NCBI RefSeq assembly: GCF_000829675.1
Contig: NZ_BBRX01000026.1
Coordinates: forward strand, 1 to 64,000
Length of the DNA: 64,000 nt
Source: Acinetobacter rudis
GTDB lineage: Bacteria > Pseudomonadota > Gammaproteobacteria > Pseudomonadales > Moraxellaceae
Direction: 5' to 3'
Shown: positions 48,969 through 56,679 of the stretch, piece by piece
Numbering within the stretch: the stretch's first letter is position 1
Layout of the letters: each line of letters begins with the position of its first letter
Notes under the pieces: model-generated
Told to the model about the DNA's origin: nothing
What the model saw: the letters and a program-made list of their open reading frames with translations, nothing else
Database searches by the model: none
Program-made: the position numbers and the translations under genes

Positions 48969-49029
48969 CTTAAAATCATATTCAGACTTTTGGATTTTTT
49001 TAACTGGATATGCAAGGTACATGATGTAC

Positions 49030-50235
49030 TTAAGCTTGCTGTGGCTGTCTTAAATGATAGGCCGCGTAGAGTCCAATAAGTAAAAATATACTTATTTCAA
49101 ACTGGATGCCTAACCAGCCCCACTGTTCCCAGACCAAGCCACTCGCACTTCCCAGCAAACTCGAACCCAGATAATAACAAAACAGATAAAGAGATGCTGC
49201 AACAGCTCGATACTGAAGAGCTTGTACCGAAACCCAACTACTTGCTGTTGAATGGGCTGCAAAAAAAGAAAAAGTGAAAATCACTAAGCCAAGCAAAATG
49301 AAAACAAGTATTTCTGATCGCATCACCCATAAGCCAAGTAACATCGCCAACAGCATATAAAAAATCACACGGTCACGGCCATATTTACGACTCCATGCTG
49401 CAGCACGCGGTGAACTATATATTCCCGATAAATAAGCAACTGAAATTAAACCAATCCAAGTTTGTGATAATGCAATCGGCTGCTCAAGCAGATGATAGCT
49501 CATATAATTAAATACGCTGACAAAGCAGCCCATCAAAATGAAACCTTGTAAAAAGAGCAAACCCAAACGACGGTCAGCTAAGGTGTTTTGAAAAGCTTTC
49601 TTCAGTAAATATGGACTCAGACGTGTTGCAACGAAATGCCGTGAAGCAGGAAGTGCCAAGTAAAATATAGTTGCGATCGCTATATTAATCACACCGATCA
49701 ATAACGTTGCGATCTGCCATGTGGTGAAGTCCAGCAATACCCCAGCAATCAAACGACCACTCATACCACCAATAGCAGTACCTGATATATATAAGCCCAT
49801 AGCAAAGCCTACATCTTTCTGAGAAATTTCTTCACCGATATAAGTCATCGCAACTGAGGCTACCCCACTGACTGCCATGCCGAGCACAAGTCGTGTTGCT
49901 AAAAAAATTTCCCAGCGGGGAAAAGCCACACTCAATAAAAGCAATAAGGCTGTCGAAAATAAGGCAAATACCATTATATTCTTACGGCCATAACGATCAG
50001 AAATGACACCTGCAAATAAAACTCCCAGTGCAAGTGCACTGGTAGAAAAAGACAACGGAAAGCTACTTTGTGTTGCACTGACATGAAAAAACTTAGCCAA
50101 AAATGGCATCATCGGTTGGACGCAGTACAAGGAGGAAAATATTGCAAAACCAGCTAAAAATAAAGACAGTAAAATTGCACGAAAAGGCCGTGTACCATAT
50201 TCAACGTAGTCTTTAGACTGGTCAACAGCAGACAT
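49030..50235 (-). CDS. MFS transporter (YnfM-like)
   Basis: 401 residues, 12 predicted membrane segments; motif A GVISDRYGRKNIM and the helix-5 sequence ATRLVLGMAVSGVASVAMTYIGEEI resemble the YnfM/arabinose-efflux-like group. Short cytosolic N-terminus (MSAVDQSKDYVEYGTRPFRA) that lacks a signal. Substrate unknown. It is the last gene before the AT-richer block; ribosome binding site GAGGAATAATT precedes ATG. Terminates about 240 bases downstream. Confidence 0.85.
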   Translation of the reverse strand: MSAVDQSKDYVEYGTRPFRAILLSLFLAGFAIFSSLYCVQPMMPFLAKFFHVSATQSSFPLSFSTSALALGVLFAGVISDRYGRKNIMVFALFSTALLLLLSVAFPRWEIFLATRLVLGMAVSGVASVAMTYIGEEISQKDVGFAMGLYISGTAIGGMSGRLIAGVLLDFTTWQIATLLIGVINIAIATIFYLALPASRHFVATRLSPYLLKKAFQNTLADRRLGLLFLQGFILMGCFVSVFNYMSYHLLEQPIALSQTWIGLISVAYLSGIYSSPRAAAWSRKYGRDRVIFYMLLAMLLGLWVMRSEILVFILLGLVIFTFSFFAAHSTASSWVSVQALQYRAVAASLYLFCYYLGSSLLGSASGLVWEQWGWLGIQFEISIFLLIGLYAAYHLRQPQQA

Positions 50236-50358
50236 AATTATTCCTCCAATCGTTTCAGTATACGCCTCCTCTGCATGCTTAGGTTATCCTTCAAATGAGT
50301 GAAACTATATTTTTCGAGAGCATTAATTCATAATAATTATTCGCTCTGAGAAATAATT

Positions 50359-51174
50359 TTAAATATAAATTTTTCCTTCTAAATACAATTTACAATGCCC
50401 TGTAATTTCAATTCTATTATTTTCTAATAATTCACAATACAGTATCCCACCTCTTTTTGACGCTTGATAAGCAGCAATGACTTTCTTATCAATCATGGGC
50501 TGCCAGAGTGGTATTAATGAGGTATGCAGTGATCCGGTGACAGGATCTTCATCAATACCCATTGAAGGCGTGAAGTATCTTGAAATAATATCAATATGAT
50601 TAAAATCATCGTTTTTAAAATTATTTAATGCAGTAATCGCAACCCTTTTTCCACCTAAATTTTTAATTAATTGAAAATTAGGTTGCTCTGCCAAAACACT
50701 TTCAGGATCTGGATATACCACAATATATGCCTGATCGTTGGCATATACGGAAACTGCTGAAAAATCTTGATTGAGTGAATTCTTCAAATCTTCAGGGATT
50801 GTCTCCACTAAAGTTGGAGGTTGTATCGGCAGATCCATGATAATCCGATCATCATGACCTTTTCGAATGTAGAAATTACCCAATCCTTTTACTTTAAAAA
50901 TTATACGAGTTAATTGAGGGTTCTCTTTAAAAATAATAAAGCTTGTTGCCAATGTGCCATAACCACAAAACTGGACTTCTTTGACAGGTGAAAACCATCT
51001 AATTTCATAATTATTATCATCTATTTTTTTTGAAAAACTGGTCTCTGATAAATTGTTTTCCATTGCAATTTTTTGCATGACTTCATCATTAAGCCAATCA
51101 TCTAAAATAATTACAGCAGCGGCATTACCTGCAAAAACTTGTGAACTAAAAGCATCAACTTGATAAATTTTCAA
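50359..51174 (-). CDS. PhzF family isomerase-like protein
   Basis: 271 residues with the diaminopimelate-epimerase-like double fold of PhzF proteins: MKIYQVDAFSSQVFAGNAAAV, the catalytic Glu in ENNLSETSF (about residue 45), VQFCGYGTLATSFIIF (usually CGHAT), and GIDEDPVTGSLHTSL near 210. The well-known member isomerises dihydro-hydroxyanthranilate in phenazine synthesis, but most members have other, unknown substrates, and no phenazine genes are nearby. AT-rich codon use compared with core genes. Divergent from the mini-peptide cassette, sharing its 380-base upstream region. Confidence 0.87.
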   Translation of the reverse strand: MKIYQVDAFSSQVFAGNAAAVIILDDWLNDEVMQKIAMENNLSETSFSKKIDDNNYEIRWFSPVKEVQFCGYGTLATSFIIFKENPQLTRIIFKVKGLGNFYIRKGHDDRIIMDLPIQPPTLVETIPEDLKNSLNQDFSAVSVYANDQAYIVVYPDPESVLAEQPNFQLIKNLGGKRVAITALNNFKNDDFNHIDIISRYFTPSMGIDEDPVTGSLHTSLIPLWQPMIDKKVIAAYQASKRGGILYCELLENNRIEITGHCKLYLEGKIYI

Positions 51175-51554
51175 AATTTAAATCTCTTTATTGTGTAAGT
51201 TAAATTTATATTCTTTTTTTTATACTGTCTATTCTCTCTATTTAATCTTGAAGTCTGTTGGGAAAAATACAATATTCTCTCGACATCGCTAATTGAGTTA
51301 CTTCAATTACACTAATTTACAATTTATTAAAAAACGAATGATATATCAGCTTTAACTTAACTGATTTAGACGAATAAGTTTAACTTCACAGTTAGCTTGA
51401 TGTAATCAGATAAAATATAGATTTTAAAATATAGTTTATTGTTCTAAATTATTTTTACATTTTAGTTTTTGTTAAAAATAGATCAATACAAAAGTTATTG
51501 TGGCAGAATAATCAGGCCAAATATTAGATTGGCAAATTAAACGGAGTTATAGTT
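51175..51554. other. shared upstream region of the PhzF gene and the mini-peptide cassette
   Basis: About 380 very AT-rich bases with no credible ORF. It must contain promoters for the two divergent units. A candidate for the cassette is TTGTGG (51499-51504) with TATTAG 18 bases on, but it is far from consensus, and I do not call it. Confidence 0.5.
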
Positions 51555-51605
51555 ATGAAAAATCGTAAAAAAAATGCTGAATACTTAGGCACTCTGCTAG
51601 GTTAA
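51555..51605 (+). CDS. 16-residue mini-protein, copy 1 (candidate precursor peptide)
   Basis: Encodes MKNRKKNAEYLGTLLG. The ribosome site CGGAG lies eight to nine bases upstream of ATG. A copy encoding exactly the same peptide begins 102 bases further on. The two reading frames differ at nine of 48 sense bases, and all nine differences are silent (Asn3, Tyr10, Leu11, Thr13, Leu14, Leu15, Gly16). Such a pattern is what purifying selection on a translated peptide produces. A basic N-terminal half (KNRKKN) and a hydrophobic Leu/Gly/Thr C-terminal half suggest a leader/core split. No similarity to a named peptide recognised. Not a signal peptide or toxin by appearance. Confidence 0.75.
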   Translation: MKNRKKNAEYLGTLLG

Positions 51606-51656
51606 TCGCATTACTTATAAATAGTTTTCAATATAATTAAAACAGGAGTTATGGTT

Positions 51657-51707
51657 ATGAAAAACCGTAAAAAAAATGCTGAATATCTTGGCACATTATT
51701 AGGATAA
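51657..51707 (+). CDS. 16-residue mini-protein, copy 2 (candidate precursor peptide)
   Basis: Same 16-residue product as copy 1, with AGGAG upstream. An extra in-frame ATG six bases earlier (ATGGTTATG) could add Met-Val, but the matching position in copy 1 is ATA, so the second ATG is the conserved start. The sequence between ribosome site and start is almost the same in both copies (GGAGTTATRGTTATG), pointing to tandem duplication with maintained translation signals. It is followed after 20 bases by a stem-loop and then the metalloenzyme gene. Confidence 0.75.
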   Translation: MKNRKKNAEYLGTLLG

Positions 51708-51727
51708 TTAAATCTTCATTGATTTAA

Positions 51728-51772
51728 AATTAGCATATCATTTCAAATGGTATGCTAATTATTATTCTTTTA
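51728..51772 (+). terminator. stem-loop between mini-peptides and enzyme genes (likely attenuator)
   Basis: Arms of 16 bases, AATTAGCATATCATTT (51728-51743) and AAATGGTATGCTAATT (51745-51760), pair at 15 positions plus one G-U; the innermost bases form the loop. A broken T-rich tail (ATTATTCTTTTA) follows. It looks like a partial terminator that would let peptides be made in excess over downstream enzymes, though a processing or mRNA-stability role fits too. Confidence 0.7.
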
Positions 51773-51788
51773 AACATGGTGATAATTT

Positions 51789-52871
51789 ATGGAAATTTTA
51801 AATATAAGACCAAACCTCATCAAAACCTTTTCAAATCCTAATAATGATTTTTTTTGCATAATTACCAATGATTCACTTAAAGATAAAATTAAAATTACCG
51901 ATGATAGCAATTACGTTGAAAGCAAAATAATTATATATAAAGAATCGGATAAATTTGAAGATATATTAAACAATGATATTCCTGAAAAATCTCATGTACT
52001 CGTCATATCTCCTGATGTCTTTTTTCAATCTCCGCTACAACAGCATATTGGAAAAAAAAGAAAGTTGATTGCGATGGCATGTAATTCAACGCCAACAGAC
52101 ATTAGCTCTATCAATCATTTTTTAAGAGTCATAGAGAACACAGATCCAAATGAACAACAAAAATTTGCTGATCGCTTTTTTTATATCGGTGAAAACTCAG
52201 AATATTTAGAATTTATTGACCCTATTCATCATACCTTTGCCAAATTTGATCATTTGAATGAAAGCTACCTCTGGAGTGAACAAGCAGGCCATCTTGGATA
52301 TGGAGAGCAGCAACTCGCACCAGCAGGAGAAATCAGTGTTTTACCATTAAGGATTCAAGAGTTTGATGAAAGCTTACGACTTAATTTTAATGGAACAATT
52401 GCTTTAAAAGGCACTCCTGTACTACACAATGGTACCCCAAGCTTCTTAAGATCAGATCAAAAAAGACTTTTTTTGGGGTTAAGTGAAATAAAAAATCACC
52501 CTATTATCGCCAAAGTCGAACATGGCACTATAGTTGAAATATCAGATCCTACGGGCAAATGCCCTAATGCGTATCGAATTTTGATGAGTATGTTTGAAGT
52601 TGATTCTAGATATAAAATTTTATGGGAAATAGGATTTGGAGTGAATACCTCAAATAAGATCTTAGAAGGTAATCACGCCATGAATGAAACTTTTGGCAAC
52701 ACCAATGGGGCAATCCATTTTGGTCTTGGTTTAACCCCTTATACCCAGTATCACTTAGACATAATCTGTCCTAATACTGTTGTAAAAAATAATAAAGATG
52801 ATTTTTTAATAGGGCAACCCATCAATAAAATTCCAAGAAATAAAAGTATTGGTTGTCCATGTATAGAATAG
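51789..52871 (+). CDS. M29 aminopeptidase/NicX-like metalloprotein
   Basis: 360 residues; I do not know a characterised orthologue. The C-terminal part matches the metal-site order of the M29 aminopeptidase and NicX (2,5-dihydroxypyridine dioxygenase) group: Glu280 in LWEIGFGVN, Glu300 in MNETFGN, His310 in AIHFGLGL, and His322-x-Asp324 in YHLDIICPNTVV. The N-terminal half (1-160) is a less conserved alpha/beta domain; the middle holds the group's AGEISVLP and LNFNGTIALKG strings. No signal peptide. So it is probably a cytosolic enzyme with one or two metals, either a peptidase or an oxygenase. Ribosome site GGTG, 29 bases after the stem-loop. Expected to act on the mini-peptides (inference). 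Confidence 0.8.
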   Translation: MEILNIRPNLIKTFSNPNNDFFCIITNDSLKDKIKITDDSNYVESKIIIYKESDKFEDILNNDIPEKSHVLVISPDVFFQSPLQQHIGKKRKLIAMACNSTPTDISSINHFLRVIENTDPNEQQKFADRFFYIGENSEYLEFIDPIHHTFAKFDHLNESYLWSEQAGHLGYGEQQLAPAGEISVLPLRIQEFDESLRLNFNGTIALKGTPVLHNGTPSFLRSDQKRLFLGLSEIKNHPIIAKVEHGTIVEISDPTGKCPNAYRILMSMFEVDSRYKILWEIGFGVNTSNKILEGNHAMNETFGNTNGAIHFGLGLTPYTQYHLDIICPNTVVKNNKDDFLIGQPINKIPRNKSIGCPCIE

Positions 52872-52883
52872 CCTCTTAAAGAT

Positions 52884-53549
52884 ATGATGAATAAAAATAA
52901 AATATTAAAACGTTGTTTTCCTGTTTGTCTGGCACTAATGCCAATAGGCGTTTTATTCGGGATTCTTGCTGGACAGCATGGATTTAATTTTTTAGCAGTA
53001 CTTCTTTTTAGCGCTTTAGGATTCACAGGTAGTGGTCAGTTTATATTCTTAGGTTATTACCAAGATGATTTTTTAAGTGTTGGTTATATCACTGCTTTTA
53101 TTATTATATTAAGCATGAATATCAGATACATACCAATGACTCTAGTAAATACGCCTCAAGTAGAAAATCATCAGAAACTGATTTTATATGCACACCTATT
53201 GTCAGACGAATCATTTGCTATCGAAAAAATTGAAGATGACTATCAAACTCACTTTAAAATTAGAGTATATGTTTTCTCAACATGGATTGTCTCAACGTTG
53301 ATCGGTCAAACATTATCATACCTAATTCCGCAAAATATAATTTATTTACTGAATATTTCATTCCCCATATCTTCTACCCTCTTAACCCTAAGTCTATTAA
53401 ATATTAGATCCAGCTTGAGTAATGATAAAAAATATTTATTTATACTGCTATTTTTACTCAATATAGCCTTAATTAAACTGATTAATCCAAGCCTATTCTG
53501 GATCCCTGCAATCATTTTAAACTATCTTATTTTAAAATTAAGAACATGA
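52884..53549 (+). CDS. AzlC family membrane transporter subunit
   Basis: 221 residues, about six to seven membrane segments. AzlC hallmarks: RCFPVCLALMPIGVLFGILAGQHGF, FTGSGQFIFLGYY, the NIRYIPMTL motif in the third segment and LLSDESFAIEKIEDDY after it. With its small partner AzlD, such proteins export branched-chain amino acids and analogues (azaleucine in the founding example). Starts 13 bases after the metalloenzyme stop, and its stop overlaps the AzlD start, so it belongs to the cassette. Codon use is rich in ATA and AGA, unlike the flanking core genes, which suggests acquisition. Confidence 0.88.
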   Translation: MMNKNKILKRCFPVCLALMPIGVLFGILAGQHGFNFLAVLLFSALGFTGSGQFIFLGYYQDDFLSVGYITAFIIILSMNIRYIPMTLVNTPQVENHQKLILYAHLLSDESFAIEKIEDDYQTHFKIRVYVFSTWIVSTLIGQTLSYLIPQNIIYLLNISFPISSTLLTLSLLNIRSSLSNDKKYLFILLFLLNIALIKLINPSLFWIPAIILNYLILKLRT

Positions 53550-53854
53550 ATACAAAAATATTAATTGGTGTTTTGATGCTATTTATAATTAGCATTATCG
53601 TAAGAATAATTCCTTCATTATTAAAAAATAAAATAAATATAAAGTTGATAGAAAATATAGAAAAAAATCTTCCAACATCCATTTTTATAGCAATGTCGAG
53701 TTATCTCTTTATCACTGAATTAAATAAAAACCCAATACCAGCCACAATTTCTATTGGACTTATTTTTTTTGCAATATATATGAAGATTAAAAATATCATA
53801 CTCATTGTTATGAGCTCCACACTATTATATGTGATTATTGATCAATTTCTTTGA
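53546..53854 (+). CDS. AzlD family membrane transporter subunit
   Basis: 102 residues, four hydrophobic segments; begins MNTKILIGVLMLFIISIIVRIIPSLLKN, the typical AzlD start (TxxxRxxP). The ATG overlaps the AzlC stop (ATGA), a usual arrangement for this transporter pair. Partner of the preceding gene. Divergent sequence compared with chromosomal AzlD proteins; the start and arrangement make the family clear. Ends 12 bases before the convergent VOC-family gene. Confidence 0.82.
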   Translation: MNTKILIGVLMLFIISIIVRIIPSLLKNKINIKLIENIEKNLPTSIFIAMSSYLFITELNKNPIPATISIGLIFFAIYMKIKNIILIVMSSTLLYVIIDQFL

Positions 53855-53866
53855 AGATTGATACTG

Positions 53867-54244
53867 CTAAAGACGGCATACTACCTCCATATTATTCTTA
53901 TCTAAATCAATAATATATGCAGCATAATAGTGATTATTATAGTGTTTCCTAAACCCTGGTTCACCATTACTTATCGCTTTATTTAGTAGTGCTATTTTAT
54001 AAAAATTATCAACCATAACCTGAGAATTTACAGCAAAAGCAATATGCGCTTTTGATATTATTTCTTGAGTGCCCTGAGCTATCCAGAAATAAACTCGGGT
54101 ATCTCGACCAAATCCATAGGCAGTCACGCGCTCATTTTCCTTTCTCGTTTTGATCAAATGATAGTCAATACTGGCCAATATTTCTTTGTAAAATATAAAA
54201 CTTAAGTTTAAGTTTTTCACTTTTATTTCAATATGATCAATCAT
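53867..54244 (-). CDS. VOC family (glyoxalase/bleomycin-resistance-like) protein
   Basis: 125 residues with the vicinal-oxygen-chelate fold: MIDHIEIKVKNLNLSFIFYKEIL (first metal His), YFWIAQG, HIAFAVNSQVMVDNFY (second His) and YIIDLDKNNMEVVC (C-terminal Glu ligand). The position of His, His and Glu fits a metal site. Members act as lyases, dioxygenases or drug-binding proteins, so function is open. AT-rich like its neighbours, transcribed toward the AzlD gene with only 12 bases between their stops; its link to the mini-peptide cassette is by proximity only. Confidence 0.82.
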   Translation of the reverse strand: MIDHIEIKVKNLNLSFIFYKEILASIDYHLIKTRKENERVTAYGFGRDTRVYFWIAQGTQEIISKAHIAFAVNSQVMVDNFYKIALLNKAISNGEPGFRKHYNNHYYAAYIIDLDKNNMEVVCRL

Positions 54245-54382
54245 TATTGTTCCAATCTTTTGTATTAAATTAATATAGTATTCTTTTATAAAATTGCTTT
54301 ATTTCTAAAATAATATCTCAGTTATTTTTATAATTTTTTAAAATAAATTAATAAAAATCAAATATATAAATTCAAACCACCA

Positions 54383-54416
54383 AGCTAAACCGCCTATCAC
54401 TATAGGTGGTTTAGCT
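54383..54416. terminator. hairpin between acs and the VOC gene
   Basis: AGCTAAACCGCCTAT / ATAGGTGGTTTAGCT, 14 of 15 pairs plus a wobble, four-base loop. A TTTAA tract follows on the plus side; the minus side has only a weak T tract (TTGGTGGTTT). Probably ends acs, whose stop is 29 bases away. Confidence 0.6.
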
Positions 54417-54444
54417 TTAAAATTATCATCATGTGCTTATTCGT

Positions 54445-56400
54445 TCACGGCGCTGAAGATGATCTGGCCTGTACTTCCGCAATCAGCTGATCAACCACTT
54501 GTGGTTCAGCCAACGTTGAGGTATCTCCCAAACTATCGAGCTCATTGGCGACAATCTTCCTCAGTATACGACGCATAATTTTACCCGATCGCGTTTTCGG
54601 TAATGCAGGTGCCCAATAAATTGCATCAGGTGTTGCAACAGGTCCGAGTACCTTGCGTACCCATCCATACAACTCATGACGCAAGTCTTCAGTGGCAACG
54701 ACATCAGCTTGTAAAGTGACATAGGCACAAATACCTTGCCCCTTAATTTCATGTGGCATCCCCACTACGGCTGCTTCAGCCACTGCCTCATGCGCCACTA
54801 AAGCACTTTCAACTTCAGCTGTACCTAAACGGTGGCCTGAGACATTGAGTACATCATCAACTCGGCCTGTAATCCAGTAATAACCATCACGGTCACGGCG
54901 TGCACCATCACCTGCAAAGTAATAACCAGGATAAGCACTAAAATATGTTTCAATAAAGCGTTCTGCATCCCCCCAAATACTGCGCATTTGCCCTGGCCAA
55001 GAGTCTTTAATAACCAGATTACCCTCAGCTTCTCCTTCGAGTTCATGGCCTTGCTCATCGAGCAATGCCGGTTGAATTCCAAAAAATGGCCGCGTTGCAG
55101 AACCGGGCTTAAGTGCTGTCGCCCCAGGTAAAGGTGAAATTAAAATGCCACCTGTTTCAGTCTGCCACCATGTATCAACAATCGGACAACGGCACTCTCC
55201 CACCACACTATAGTACCAATGCCATGCTTCTGGATTGATTGGCTCACCCACTGAGCCTAATAAACGCAGACTGCTTCGATCACTTTCTCGTACAAATTGA
55301 TCGCCCTCTCGCATCATCGCGCGTATCGCAGTTGGGGCAGTGTATAAGATACTGACATTATGTTTATCAACAATATGCCCTGTACGCGCCCAAGTTGGGT
55401 ATTGAGGTACACCTTCAAACATCACGGTCGTTGTACCATTGGACAGTGGGCCATAAATCACGTAAGAATGCCCAGTAATCCAGCCGACATCAGCAGTACA
55501 CCAAAACACATCATCTTGTTTTATATCAAAAACTTCTCTAAACGTAGTGTTGGCATAAGTTAAATAGCCTGCTGTGCTATGCAGCACGCCTTTCGGTTTT
55601 CCTGTAGAGCCTGAGGTATAGAGAATAAAGAGAGGATCTTCGGCATTCATGGGTTCTGCTGGGCAAATATCATTTACCGTCATAATTTCCATGTGATACC
55701 ACAAATCACGCCCAGCTTTCATCTCAATCGGGTTTCCTGTACGGTGAACCACAATCACAGTTGCAGCAGTCTCTGTCCCTTCGATTGCCAATGCAGCATC
55801 AACATTGGCCTTTAAGGGAATCGGCTTCCCGCCACGCATGCCTGAATCTGCTGTCACCACCAATTTTGCCTGACAGTCTTCGATACGACTGGCCAAAGCA
55901 TCGGGTGAAAACCCTCCGAATACTACACAATGCACTGCCCCGATACGGGTACAGGCCAACATCGCAATTGCAGCTTCTGAGGTCATGGGCATATATAACA
56001 CCACCCGATCGCCTTTATGAATTCCATGTTTTTTTAATACATTGGCAAAACGGCAAACTTCGTCGTGTAATTCTTCAAATGAAATAATCTTGTGTCGTGA
56101 TGGATGGTCACCTTCCCAGATGATCGCTGGCTTATGCGGATGTTCTTTTAAATGACGATCTAAACAATTGGCACTTACATTTAACTGGCCATCGGCAAAC
56201 CACTCTATTTTAAAATCATCCTTGTCATAACAGGTATTTTTGACCTGAGTAAAAGGCTTGATCCAATCCAACTTCATCGCTGCATCGGCCCAAAACTCAT
56301 TCGGATGTTCAATAGATTGCTGGTAACGCTCAAAGTACTGTTGTTCATTGGTACGCGCAGTTTTAGCGAAGTCTTCAGATACTGGATAAATTTGATTCAT
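54445..56400 (-). CDS. acs: acetyl-CoA synthetase
   Basis: Activates acetate to acetyl-CoA through acetyl-AMP. 651 residues, standard for Acs. Motifs: [23 protein letters not shown] (P-loop), [53 protein letters not shown] and the C-terminal catalytic Lys in [14 protein letters not shown], the usual site of regulatory acetylation. Monocistronic. It marks the return of core-type base composition after the AT-rich block. Confidence 0.96.
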   Translation of the reverse strand: MNQIYPVSEDFAKTARTNEQQYFERYQQSIEHPNEFWADAAMKLDWIKPFTQVKNTCYDKDDFKIEWFADGQLNVSANCLDRHLKEHPHKPAIIWEGDHPSRHKIISFEELHDEVCRFANVLKKHGIHKGDRVVLYMPMTSEAAIAMLACTRIGAVHCVVFGGFSPDALASRIEDCQAKLVVTADSGMRGGKPIPLKANVDAALAIEGTETAATVIVVHRTGNPIEMKAGRDLWYHMEIMTVNDICPAEPMNAEDPLFILYTSGSTGKPKGVLHSTAGYLTYANTTFREVFDIKQDDVFWCTADVGWITGHSYVIYGPLSNGTTTVMFEGVPQYPTWARTGHIVDKHNVSILYTAPTAIRAMMREGDQFVRESDRSSLRLLGSVGEPINPEAWHWYYSVVGECRCPIVDTWWQTETGGILISPLPGATALKPGSATRPFFGIQPALLDEQGHELEGEAEGNLVIKDSWPGQMRSIWGDAERFIETYFSAYPGYYFAGDGARRDRDGYYWITGRVDDVLNVSGHRLGTAEVESALVAHEAVAEAAVVGMPHEIKGQGICAYVTLQADVVATEDLRHELYGWVRKVLGPVATPDAIYWAPALPKTRSGKIMRRILRKIVANELDSLGDTSTLAEPQVVDQLIAEVQARSSSAP

Positions 56401-56679
56401 TCGACTCTTCCTTGTTGTTTTATCTCATCATGAGAAGGTTAATCGTACATGCCTCTGTTACTTTTTTTCTGACGATGACGCTATTACCATACCCCAAATT
56501 ATGCGTTTCAGGGATAGAAATCGCTGACTATTTGTTCAATATTTTTATCATATCCTCTGCACTTCGCCAATGTCAGTTTTTTCATCGAGATACTTACAAA
56601 ACTCGACGAATATGTTAAATAAGATAAATTCAGATATCTAAGCAATCTACTTTTAAGGCAAAATATCAACTCATTTTCA

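Larger units (their letters stand above)
48534..49029. other. intergenic region upstream of the fimbrial operon
   Basis: About 500 AT-rich bases. Contents, left to right: fimbrial promoter and leader with a stem-loop (48578-48607), a terminator for the MFS gene to the right (48769-48790), and a short open frame resembling a helix-turn-helix remnant (48879-48968). No invertible-promoter repeats were seen, so no sign of FimS-type phase variation. Confidence 0.55.

Noticed and set aside
48534-49029. Invertible promoter (FimS-type phase switch) before the fimbrial operon
   Set aside because: No matching inverted repeats flank a promoter-sized segment, and no recombinase gene is nearby.
51555-51707. 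Reading the twin micro-ORFs as a simple amino-acid-attenuation leader
   Set aside because: Only three Leu and one Tyr per peptide, no run of one codon, two tandem leaders, and Leu codons vary freely between synonyms while the peptide stays fixed. Kept as a weaker alternative.
56412-56618. 68-codon open frame upstream of the mscS-type gene
   Set aside because: No good ribosome site; starts 12 bases from the acs start in its promoter region; no recognisable sequence.
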